Below, in pieces: positions 23,383 through 33,566 of a DNA stretch of 64,000 bases. The stretch comes from Prunus persica. Lineage: Eukaryota > Streptophyta > Magnoliopsida > Rosales > Rosaceae. The stretch lies in NCBI RefSeq assembly GCF_000346465.2, contig NC_034009.1:4921269-4985268 (forward strand). Direction: 5' to 3'. The translations under genes were made by a program, and so were the position numbers. The notes beneath the pieces were generated by a model that did no database searches, had not been told where the DNA came from, and saw only the letters and a list, made by a program, of their open reading frames with translations. The stretch's first letter is position 1. The number at the start of each line of letters is the position of its first letter.

Positions 23383-23782
23383 CACCAACAGAAGAGAAGA
23401 GAAGCACCCCTTGAGCAAGGTAGAAGTGGCTAAAGCCAAGTGGATTTTGGAATTTATATACAGAAAAGGAGAGGAAATGAGGATTTTGAGAGAGAGAAGG
23501 AGCACGCGGCAAGAGGAGCACCGAATCCCCATAACACGTTTCTTAATGGGCGTGCCAGGCGTCCATCATCGAACCCCTTCAACAGCCACGAGGCCCCCTC
23601 TCTTCTCACATCATTGTCCTGGCTCTCTTCTTCTTCTCTCTCAGTCTCTCGATTTCATTATATATGGTATCTCTTCACATTCGGTTACAATATCTAGTAG
23701 TGACTTGTAGTTCCTTGTTTGTTGACGTTGGTTCTTTGGATTTGACACCCCCTTCCGTTTCTTAGTTATTGCTCTACTACTG

Positions 23783-24012
23783 TGTTGATGTGAGTCACCT
23801 AATTAATCAAAGAAATTTATTTATTTGTTTAATTAAGAGATTTATTTTCTTATTTTATACAGGTAACAAATCATTGTATAATTAAAAGATACTATCCTAA
23901 TTGACCAATGTATCTATTTCTTTGTAAAGCACTCATGTAAACTCATATATACCTTCTTATAGAGAAGAATAAAACTTAATCTAAAGTATTCAAACCATAT
24001 TCATATTTTAGA
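23783..24012 (+). repeat. 5' LTR of copia element 2
   Basis: It begins TGTTGATGTGAG and ends near ATTTTAGA, just before the degenerate primer-binding site. Confidence 0.82.
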
Positions 24013-24276
24013 ATGATATCAGAACAATCGATCCTATGTTGTCTCTACACCTTCAGATCAAATTTCTCATATTCAAATCCAAAAGCCTAAATCAAATTCC
24101 TCATATTTAAATTCCTCAACTCTAAAGTCCTCAAATCCCTACATCTGGATTTTGTATTGCTTGTTCCATCCTTAGACCATAACTTGTTGTCTGTTGCACA
24201 ACTTACTACTACTCTGGGATGTATTGTAACATTTTGGCTGAATCATTGTGTTTTTCAGGAAATCCTCATATGAAAG

Positions 24277-25058
24277 ATGATTGGCTGTGGTACTCGGCGG
24301 GGCAAAGTCTACTACTTGGACTGGGCACTGAATAGTGAGACCAAGATTGGTCAAGCTTTCACAACTAGTGGAACTCGTTCTAAGGGGGAGAGAGACAAAG
24401 TTTGGTTATGGTATAAACGCCTTGGGCATGCCTCGTTAGGTTATCTTAAGAAGTTGTTTTCATCATTATTTTATAGTCTTGATGTTTCAGATTTCTGTGT
24501 GATACATGTGAATTAGCTTAGAGCCATCGTGTCCTGTTCCCATTAAGTTCAAAAAATAGTTTGGTTCATTTTTCTCTTGTTCAGTCTGATGTTTGGGAAC
24601 CTGCTAAAATTGCCACTTTGGCAGGAGCTTGATGGTTTGTCACGTTTATAGATGATTGCACATGTATGACTTGGGTTTTCCTTTTCAAAACTAAAGGGGA
24701 AGTCAATTCCATGTTTCAAAAGTTCCATCAAATGGTGGAGACTCAATTTCATGCCAGAATTCAGATTCTTTGTTTTGACAAAGACGGAGAATTTCTCAAC
24801 CATAATCTAAACCAGTTCTTACAAGATCATGGCATCATACATCAACGCTCATGCCCATACACTCCCCAACATAATAGAGTGGCTGAAAGAAAGAACATAC
24901 ATTTATTAGAAGTAGTTCGTGCCTCTCTCTTTGGTGTCAATATGAATCGATCTTTTTGGGGAGAAGCTATTGTCTCTGCAGCATACCTCATCAATCGGAT
25001 TCCCTTTAGTATCCTAAATTTTCAAAAACTACTTCAAACACTTCACCACCATATCTAA
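24277..25058 (+). pseudogene. copia pre-integrase and integrase remnant
   Basis: A GAG-pre-integrase stretch (VWLWYKRLGHASLGYLKKLF) is followed by a stop near 24514. The integrase core follows in another frame (SDVWEP, FIDDCTCMTW) with a stop near 24630. The open frame at 24666-25058 contains the PYTPQHNRVAERKN motif. The first part of the element (gag, protease) is absent. Further scraps of the integrase C-terminus run to about 25860. Confidence 0.85.
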
Positions 25059-25864
25059 ATACCTCCCACCAAACACCTAGAATCCCATATATTCGGATGT
25101 GTTGTATTTGTCCACTTACATGATCACTAACGAAGCAAATTGGATCTCTGAGTCGAAAAGTATGTTTTCATTGGCTATGCACCTCATCAGAAAGGATACC
25201 GGTGTTATCATCCTCATACTCAAAAGGTCTATACCTCCATGGATGTTGTGTAACAGGAACACGACTTATATTTTTCAGCAGCACATAAAGAGAATCAAGA
25301 ATCTACCACTCCTCAAATTCTCTATTTTTTTACCCATGACATTACTCTGCTTCAAAATGACTGGTCGGAAGAGGAAAGCGACCGATCTGCCCCCCTTAGT
25401 TCTTTGAACACTGAGAACCTGCTTCAAAACCACCGGTTGCCAGAATACAGGGACCGGTCGCTAGATGAAAATGATTAGTTGTCTTCATAATCTCAAACTC
25501 AGAGGAGGAAATTGAACCGTTTTATGAGATTTTGCCAGCTCCGAAGAATTCTTCAGCTCCAGTACCACACTAATCACCTGCTGAGGAAGTTAATCAGGTA
25601 TCATCTTTCCCTAAAACTAATAACATTAATGAAATATCCCATGATGATTCTATTTCAGAAGGCACAGAGCCTACATACCATCTTCCAGAAAGGAAGAACC
25701 GTGACAAACCTCGAGTACAATATGAAGCAGATTTTAAAGCCAAAGAGAAATATCACATCAATAATTATATATCTCTCAGCAGATTATCAAAGGAACGTGT
25801 GCACTTTGTGAAGCAGTTGGCTGACATATATATCCCCAACAATGTGACTGAAGCACTAGATTAG

Positions 25865-26096
25865 TGGTGAATAGGTACACACAAAGTTATGTGATAGACT
25901 ACTAGGAAACCTTTGCCCCAATAGCCACTATCAGAGTCCTATTGTCTCAAGCAGCAAATCTCGATGGGCCATTACATCAGTTTGATGCCAAAAATACATT
26001 CTTACATGAAGACTTGGAAGAAGAAGTATATATTGACTTACATGATGTAATTTAGCTCGTGACAAGAAGAATCACGTTTGCAAGCTCAGAAAGTCA
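25865..26096 (+). pseudogene. copia reverse transcriptase, 5' piece
   Basis: Broken frames encode recognisable blocks (Y-x-ETFAPIATI, LHQFDAKN-like, VCKLRKS) that stop exactly where the poly(A)-tailed insertion begins. The reading resumes at 27298 with LYRLKQSPRVW-like residues. Confidence 0.8.
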
Positions 26097-27282
26097 AGTC
26101 ATTGCCTCAAGGTGAAAACTTGAGTCGCACCTTAGTCCCCTTTCTTCTTGCTGACAACCAACCGCAAGAAAGCTAAGGGGGAGAGGTGGCCACTGCCCCT
26201 CAACCCCTCCGCCCATCTTCCTTTTCCTCTCCTCATCTCCCATTCTTTTTCTCTCATCTTTCCCTTCCTCTTATCCACTCTTCTCCTCCCCAGATAGTCT
26301 AGATCTGTTTGGATCTAGGTTTGTTTGTCTATTTGTTTTGTTTAGTTGTTTTTGCAGTGTTCTAGGTGATTGGTGTTGTCTTTGTCTCAGTGACAGCAAC
26401 AGTAATGACGCTGGATCGTGTCTATTCTTGGGCAAATTGTGATACCTAGTGGTTGATGTTTTGTCTCTGTTTTAACAGCGACGACAATAGCGACGCTGGT
26501 GGTAGTTGTCAGGATGTTGTGCTCTTCTCTACTCTACGTCGGCCGAAGAACTATGCTTGGTCATAGAAGGTTTTCTTTGTCAGGTACTGAGTTGAAGTGG
26601 AGTTCTTTTCAGGGGTCTTTTTACTGTTGAATCTGTGTTCCTCCTTCATGTTCTCTCATGGTTTCTGTTATGGTATGCCTTACAGTTTGTGTGGGTGTCA
26701 AAGAACTATGATTTTGCTCATAGATGGCTTCTTTTGACAGTTGGGATGTTCTGCGGTCCTCTCCTGTGTGTTTACTATTTGGGGTTTCTGCGGTCCTCTC
26801 ATGTGGGTCTACTGTGTTGGTCTCTAGTTGCGATTCTCATCGGAGGTCTTTGTGTTAGTTTTTGTTTTTGACTTGTTCTTTTATTGTAATGGTCCAAAGT
26901 GACTTGATTTAGACTCTCTTGTTGGTCCATGACATGTGTGGTACTCTTTCCTCCCCAGGGGTTTGTCTCATGAGGTTGGTTTAAGAAGGTTTTAATGAGG
27001 CCACCCATTAGAAGACCCCAACCTACCCCCTAGACAACACCTTGCTGCAACACATTGACTAGGCAGAGTTCAGAGACTTCACAGCAGCCTCGGGGGACTA
27101 TTGAGTTGAGAGAAAGAGAAGATGAGACTAGTTTGCTACTCCCGCGGGCCCTACTTACGTAAAGCTTATCTCCTCCAGGAGGCAAGGGATTGCTGCTTCC
27201 TGTATCATGTCGCTCTTTGTACGTTAGTAGTTTTATGAATGAATTCTCCTTCTCAAAAAAAAAAAAAAAAAAAAAAAGAAAA
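26097..27282 (+). mobile_element. Non-LTR (LINE-like) insertion with poly(A) tail
   Basis: This 1186-bp insert is flanked by a perfect 15-bp target duplication AAGCTCAGAAAGTCA (26082-26096 and 27283-27297). It ends in an A-tract from 27255, which identifies target-primed retroposition. The 3' end (TTATGAATGAATTCTCC before the A tract) resembles plant L1-type LINE tails. The first 200 bp are pyrimidine-rich. I see no endonuclease or reverse transcriptase, so it is an internally deleted, non-autonomous LINE or a retroposed non-coding RNA. Confidence 0.85.
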
Positions 27283-27297
27283 AAGCTCAGAAAGTCA

Positions 27298-28278
27298 TTA
27301 TATAGATTAAAGCAATCTCCCAGAGTATGGTTTAGCATCTATGAAGAATTTTGGATATACACAGAGTAATTCAGATCACACCATATTCGTAAAGCGTGAT
27401 GGAAGAAGACTTACTGCATTGATTGTTTATGTAGATGATATAGTCGTAACTGAAAACGACACTGGAGAGCAACTGAAGCTGCAAAAGTATTTGTCTCAAG
27501 AATTTGAGATGAAGGATTTAGGTGATCTGAAGTACTTTCTCGGTATTGAGGTAGAAAGGTCAAAAAATGGTATATTTCTATCTCAAATGAAGTATGTAAT
27601 GGATCTACTCACTGAAACAGGAATGCTTGAGTGTAAGCTGGCTGACACAACTGTTGATATTACATATGCTGTGAGTGTGGTTAGTCAGTTTATGCATTCA
27701 CCCAGTGTTTTTCATAGGAATGCAGTTGATCAAATTTTAAGATACTTAAAGTCAACTCCTAGGAAATGATTAATGTTCTCAAAAAATGAAGATCTTGAAG
27801 TTGTTGGATATACAGATGCTGATTGAGCTGGTTCTATTACAGATATACGCTATACTTCTGGTTACTTTACATTCGTGAGAGGTAACCTAGTTACTTGGCG
27901 GAGTAAAAAAAAAAAGTGGTTTCTTGGTCTAGTGTAGAAACAGAGTATCGAGGAATGGCTCACGGAGTTTGTGAATTATTGTGGATCAGAAGACTCTTGA
28001 CAGAATTGGGCTTCAAGCCAGAAAGCCAATGGAGTTGCATTGTGACAACAAGTCAGCTTTCGATATTGCCCATAATCCAGTTCAACATGATCAAACCAAA
28101 CATGTTGAGGTGGATAGACATTTCATCAAAAAACAAAAAAGAGAATAAGATCATCCGCCTACCATTCATAAAATTAGAATATCGACTGGCAAATATCTTA
28201 ACAAAAACTGTTTGTGGAAGAATATTTCATGACTCACTTACCAAGTTGGGCATTGGTGACATATATGCAACAACTTGA
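27298..28278 (+). pseudogene. copia reverse transcriptase 3' piece and RNase H
   Basis: The catalytic block survives as IVYVDDIVVTENDT, followed by FEMKDLGDLKYFLGIEV. A deletion after residue ELADT-like sequence removes about 50 residues before DITYAVSVVSQFMHSP. RNase H follows in pieces with stops (SVETEYRGMAHGVCELLWIRRLL, then a frame change). It ends next to the GAAGAGGAG tract before the 3' LTR. Confidence 0.88.
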
Positions 28279-28285
28279 AGAGGAG

Positions 28286-28505
28286 TGTTGACATGAGTCT
28301 CCTAATTAATCAAGAAGATTTATTTCCTCGATTATTAAGGGATTTACTTTCTTATTTTATATAGTTGACAAATCATCGTATAATTAGGAGATACTATCCT
28401 AATTGATTACTATATATAATTTCTTGTAAAGCACTCATATATACTTCCTTATGAAGAAGAATAAAATTTAACCTAAAGTATTCAAACCATATTCATATTT
28501 TAACA
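28286..28505 (+). repeat. 3' LTR of copia element 2
   Basis: It begins TGTTGACATGAG and ends TTTTAACA, followed by the TSD TACTG. Confidence 0.88.
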
Positions 28506-28850
28506 TACTGTATATTAAATGCCATGGTGTGTTTGTGTATGTGCCTTTCCATTTTCCGCTGCCTCCGTCCCTTTTAGTTCATCCACTCCCTCTTTGGTGG
28601 GAGGTCCGTTCAGTGTTGTAGTCAAATGGTCTACACATTATGAAAGTAACACAAGTAATTCAAAGTATTTTTGGTGATGAATTTAGATTTTATGCTTACC
28701 TTTTATTTATATTTTTATTTATGAACAAAAGTTTAATGGGAAATGAGGCTATTCCATCCCAAGACAGGGCATACCAAGACCTCAGAGGGGGTCTTAGCCC
28801 ATTTTTTAGTTTTTATAGATTATCCACCAAAAGGGATTGTCAACAGCAAT

Positions 28851-28902
28851 ACTCGAATCTAGGTCTGGATAGCAAAGAGAACGATCCTTACCAACTCAAC
28901 CA
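28851..28902 (-). repeat. tRNA-derived SINE-like fragment
   Basis: On the minus strand a box-A-like GGTTGAGTTGGTAAGG (about 28887-28902) precedes a box-B-like AGATTCGAGT (28851-28860), at the expected polymerase III promoter spacing. No cloverleaf is evident. Confidence 0.4.
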
Positions 28903-29470
28903 ACCTTCGTTGACATTTATTTTTTAATTGTTTTAATACTACCATATGCGTAATGGATCTCTTTTCAGTATTGGGTAGAAAAATATTATGATACAATAAC
29001 TAGTTTCTGATTATATGTTTACTTTGATACTTGTGTGTCTTGCATCATTATTATTATTTAGGCTTATTAATTAAAATGCCTTTTAAAATTTGGGTCAAAT
29101 ATCACTTTGCATCCTGAAACTGAAAGTGACCCATATACCCCATTTGACTGTGGTTTGGCGTTTTACTTTGCCCTATGCCGTCAACTCCTTTGCTAACCCC
29201 ATCAAGATTGCTGATATGGCAGATGTATTTTCATCTTTTTGTCCAATACAGTATAAAAACATTATAAAAGATAAAAAATTCTCTTAAATAATTAAAATTT
29301 AAACATTAAAAATTAAATTTTTTTTAAAGAAAAAGAACAAGCAACCTCGTCCCCCACCCATACTAGCCATCTCCACCTAGCCCTCATTTCGATGTCACCA
29401 CCACCTCTCCACCTTCCCCTACCGCAACCTTAGCCCACCTACCAGATCAACCTTAGCCCAAGAATACAAC

Positions 29471-29526
29471 TTGCTCCAGTGGTAAGGACCATTTATTGGG
29501 TATTAGAGGTTAGGGGTTTGAATCCC
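29471..29526 (+). repeat. tRNA-derived SINE-like head
   Basis: Box-A-like TTGCTCCAGTGGTAAGGACC (29471-29490) is followed by box-B-like GGGGTTTGAATCCCC (about 29512-29526). This is the typical head of plant tRNA-derived SINEs. A poly(A) or poly(T) end and a TSD are not clear. Confidence 0.5.
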
Positions 29527-29958
29527 CTTGAACCATAATACTCTTTAACAAAATATACCCCATCGTTGCCAAACTTGCGGCTTAACCCACCAAAACTTCT
29601 CTACGTTTGATTAGGGTGTACTTATTAAAATTATATTTATTTCACAATTCAATATATCATTTATGGTCATTTTATATTAGGGTAAATTAGTAATTCAATA
29701 AATAGTTTGGTAGTATGGTGTACTCAGTTAATTTTAGGGTTCTTTTAGCAGTACTCAAAAAGAAAACATGCTTTCTACATGAAAAATCATACGCTCTTTT
29801 CATCTTCTTCTCCTCAAGGTTCTTCTCTGCTATCTCCTCATACATTTTTCTTTCTCTCATGGGTTTTTTTTTTCTGGGTCATATATCTCTATCATGGGTT
29901 GATTGGCAACTGATTACTACTCCAACGAATTCCAATTTCAAAAGCAGACCTACACAAC

Positions 29959-31732
29959 TGTTAGAAATCCCTAAGAGCCAATACATTTGATGTAATCTCC
30001 TTAGAATACATTTCGTATATGATAAATAAAGAGCAATCTAATTTTGTTATCTTTTGTATCGTGTAAAGAAATAAATGTCCAGGGTGAGCTAAATAAGAGA
30101 TAAAGTAATCTAAAGAAGATTAGATTTTTTGAGAGACCTTTAATCTCTAGTTGTTGTATCCCAAAATGTTCCTAATCATAGGGTTATCAAATAGGCATTG
30201 ATAAACCGTCAAGATTGGCACATATTATGTATGCTCATTAATGAGGATGGTTAATCTCAAACCATTTGTGTAGTTGACACTAACACAAGTTTGTGGGTGC
30301 TCATTAGTGAATGAGTACACTGAACGCGATCAACCGTAGTTCTCGTATGGAGTATTTATCTATATGTCAAACAAGAACAAATAGTTGTAATAATGCAAAT
30401 TAATCCTTAGACCTGAGGCACCATGGTTGTCTTGTGATGCGTTATTGATCTTTGATAGCTCGCAAAGGTAAGTCGTAAAAGATTTTCCTTATATGTTATT
30501 GGGGTCTCTTAATTCATCATGATGACATGTGAATGTACAATAAGTAATCTCTACCTTTGATAAGAAAAAGAGAATGTTTCAAGATATGATTCAGTGAATC
30601 TTCGGCCGAAGTACTTGAACATGATTTAGAAAGTGGATTTTAATTATGTTCTATTGAATCACATGAGGTTAATCATATTAAGGGTTTGACACAATCAATC
30701 CGTACCCTAATAATATGATTAGAAACATTGTATTAGAGAAGGACCGTATTGCATTGCAATTCCAACTAAATAGGCTCTTCAACTATGCTGGTTAGCTTAG
30801 GTGGCCTTGATATATTGCTAGATGTCACTCTTAACTCGTGGAAGTCCTAGGATTGATTGTGATCGATCTATATAAAGGAAGAATTAAAAGGGGGTTTTAA
30901 TTTTCCAGTTGATTAGAAAGAGTTTTAATATTTTTCTCATTGCCTTGCTAATTAGAACCTAGTCGCACATATTAAATGGTTAATTTTGAGAAATACATAT
31001 GAAATTGTGGAAATGAATTTGATTGATTTGATGCGGATGATTTACTAAGTGTAAAAGGCTTCAGTAATAGTTAACGGGAAGCCCAAATTGTTGGGTACGA
31101 AGCCCAAGGGCTTAAGACACCTAAATACTATGATTTAAGTGTCATAAGGCCCAAAATTGGAAGCACAAAGGGGTTTGGCTGAAAATGCATAAGTAAGAGT
31201 GCATGGAAATTGTTTCAATAAGCCCATTAACACACAAATACAATCCAACTTTAACCAAATAGGTTTGGGAGATCAAAGAGAGATAAAAGAGAGTTTTAAA
31301 GAGTGAAACACTATCATCTTTCAAGGGGTTTAGATTGAAACCAAGTCTTGGGGATCTTGCACTAGCATCCTTGAATTCCCAATATTCTTCCTTCTCATCT
31401 CAAGGTTCCATTGGTGTGGAGACTTAGAGACCATATCCTTTTTATGTCTCACAAGGAGGAGAAAGATAAAAAAAGAGATCAACAAAGGGAAATCATCAAG
31501 AGAAGACAAAACACAACTTGGTTCATATTATAGCTTCAAGGGTAATTAGAACTAATCCTTTTCTCTTGTACTTTCATTTTATGAAATTATATCAATGTTC
31601 ATGGCTTAAGATACTTGGAAGAAGTTTTGTTTTTGAATTTAAAAAACCACCACATACTTCCGCTACGATTAATTTGATTAAATGCATGTTTAATATTCAA
31701 ATGAACTTCTTAAAAATATTTTAGAACCAACA
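29959..31732 (+). mobile_element. Solo LTR, about 1.77 kb
   Basis: It begins TGTTAGAAATCC and ends TTTTAGAACCAACA, with the plant LTR terminal signature including a CTTCCGCTACG box about 75 bp from the right end. Flanks are ACAAC (29954-29958) and TCAAC (31733-31737), a 4/5 match, or ACAAC if the end is placed three bases further on. No primer-binding site or coding sequence accompanies it, so it fits a solo LTR left by LTR-LTR recombination. The superfamily is not determinable from the LTR alone. Confidence 0.7.
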
Positions 31733-31737
31733 TCAAC

Positions 31738-32796
31738 AACACAACAACTATGAGAAAACGTGCTGGAAGGGCGAAAAAGAGGATTTCAATTTCAATTTCA
31801 AAAAAAGGGCTGGAAGGAGACCAACACATCAACTATAACCAGCGAATTCCAATTTCAAAAGGAGGATCTCATGCTCAAAGAGTTAAGCACTGAACAACAT
31901 TAATGATAGGTTTCAAGACCACATAGAGGGGATTACTTTCATTCTTGAAAACTTGGTAGTGTATTAAAAAAGAAAAAGAATATTGAGTAGAGATATTATA
32001 ATTGTGGAGGAAAGAAGGGTGCAAGAATATTGAGTGTCCATGTCAGTCTATATGATGTTTCAAGCTCATGGAGTTTGATCCGCTGTTATCCAACGGAGTA
32101 CTAAACACATTATAAATTAATCATACTATTTATCCAGAACAACACCAAACGCCTTATAATATTATGGATAAATAGTTAGTACTCTTCGAAACAAATTAAT
32201 ACTATCCAACATAAATTAGTCTGTACAATCCGACGTACCAAACGAGCCCTAACATGCTAAAAACTACTAAAGCGAACAAAAGTTGCACTAAAACTATTAG
32301 CTCACAAACCCAACATAATTGAAACCCTAAAGCAACATAGGAGCTTAGCTAAACTTTACCACCACCATTTAAAAAAAAAACCTCTATCACCACCACCTGA
32401 AGAAGTGCCATTGTGGTCACACATCACCTCATAAAATCTTGAAGCAAGAACAAAATCTGTAACAGAGCGAAAACAACAACCCTAACAAAGAACAATTGAG
32501 TGATTTGCAGCAACCTCCGTCAAATATGATATAGTACCAAATTTAGAGAGCATGAGCAGTGTTAAAGAGCATGTTTTGAGGGAAGAATTTGATTGAGAAC
32601 ATAGCTCAAAAGAGGTGATTGGGAACTTCAATTTGAGCATGATTTAGAATTAGAAGAAATCACCACAAGAGGCTTCTTATTCAAAATGTCCAAGTGGATT
32701 TATTCACACAAAAGAAAAATGGAAAGAAGAGATAGGGGTGGTGGGGAGGGCTAGTGACACTCCTCCTCCTCCTCTATGGAGTTTTTCTTCTCACAA

Positions 32797-32843
<47 letters not shown>

Positions 32844-33359
32844 CTAGAGTTTTTAAACTCTACGTGCTTTGTGTGTCTTTCATTATTAATCTTGAGGTTT
32901 TCTAATTTAGCGTTTAATAACAACACTACGCATGATTTCAATTTTTATGAATGACAAATAGTAAACTAAAATAAGAGCCATGTGGGTTCTTTTCTCCTTT
33001 TTTTTCCTTCTCTTTTATCCTCGAAACCTAAAAGAAACCAACATTTGATTACACCTTCGATTCAGGAGTTTTTCCCTGGAACCACCCTAATTGAAAATAA
33101 GTCAATGCCATTCTCATTGAGTTAGATCCTATTAACAAAGCGTAATTATTATTTTCATCTTAAATACCATGTTTACTTATCAGAATCAGAAATAGATATT
33201 GAAATTATTCCAATTTCCCTTTTATCACTAGGTTTCCAATTCAATTCATGAATTCCCATTCCTAGTAAGTATAGATATATATATACGTCGGTCTCAAAAA
33301 GTGATATATATACGTTGGTCTTCAGGGTAAAAGATACTCTGCGAAATCCTTTGACTAAG
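31738..33359. other. Intergenic upstream of RRP1
   Basis: No gene is seen. The segment 32080-32250 ends with ACCAAACGAGCCC, a motif common at the ends of plant hAT-like MITEs, but I could not find the partner end. A GA microsatellite lies at 32799-32842. The rest is AT-rich. Confidence 0.5.
32799..32842. repeat. (AG)n microsatellite
   Basis: An uninterrupted AG run of about 22 units. Confidence 0.95.
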
Positions 33360-33466
33360 TGGGCCTGAAACTTGACGAAAGCCAATTGAGATAACGCAGG
33401 GGCAGTCATCGGCCCATTCCCAAGCCTCTTCCTCGTTTGTATCCCAAAATTCGTTACCTAGGGTTT
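33360..33466 (+). promoter_or_regulatory. Site II and telo-box motifs of the RRP1 promoter
   Basis: TGGGCC lies at 33360-33365, GGCCCA at 33411-33416 and TAGGGTTT (telo-box, reverse of AAACCCTA) at 33459-33466, all within 210 bp of the start codon. In plants this pairing is characteristic of ribosomal-protein and ribosome-biogenesis genes, which fits the RRP1 product. Confidence 0.7.
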
Positions 33467-33566
33467 GTTTAACCGTTCAGTCCTTCACCCTTCACCAGCC
33501 ACCTACAGCTGTGCGCTATTTATGCAGGCGTCTCAGAATCTGGAAATACAGAATCAAAGCACAAAC

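Larger units (their letters stand above)
23783..28505 (+). mobile_element. Old, degraded Ty1/copia element with a nested insertion
   Basis: It is bounded by diverged LTRs (23783-24012 and 28286-28505) with the perfect 5-bp TSD TACTG at 23778-23782 and 28506-28510. A degenerate primer-binding site (TGATATCAGAAC) follows the 5' LTR. gag and protease are essentially missing. The integrase, reverse transcriptase and RNase H remnants carry many stops and deletions. A 1186-bp poly(A)-tailed insertion splits the reverse transcriptase. LTR divergence (roughly 15-20% by eye, with indels) marks it as much older than the element at 2477. Confidence 0.92.
28511..29953. other. Intergenic with SINE-like fragments
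   Basis: No gene is seen. Two tRNA-derived SINE-like fragments are listed separately. The segment 29090-29230 resembles common plant non-coding repeat DNA. A C-rich stretch at 29345-29450 has no frame worth calling. Confidence 0.5.

Noticed and set aside
26635..26871. 78-codon hydrophobic frame within the LINE-like insert
   Set aside because: It sits in a T/G-rich non-coding insert, has no homology to LINE proteins and is short.
28640..28927. 95-codon plus frame
   Set aside because: It overlaps a minus-strand SINE-like fragment and has no protein family features.
33465..33566. Upstream in-frame ATG of RRP1
   Set aside because: It overlaps the telo-box, and its 34 extra residues look like translated UTR. 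The Nop52 domain starts just after the ATG at 33567.
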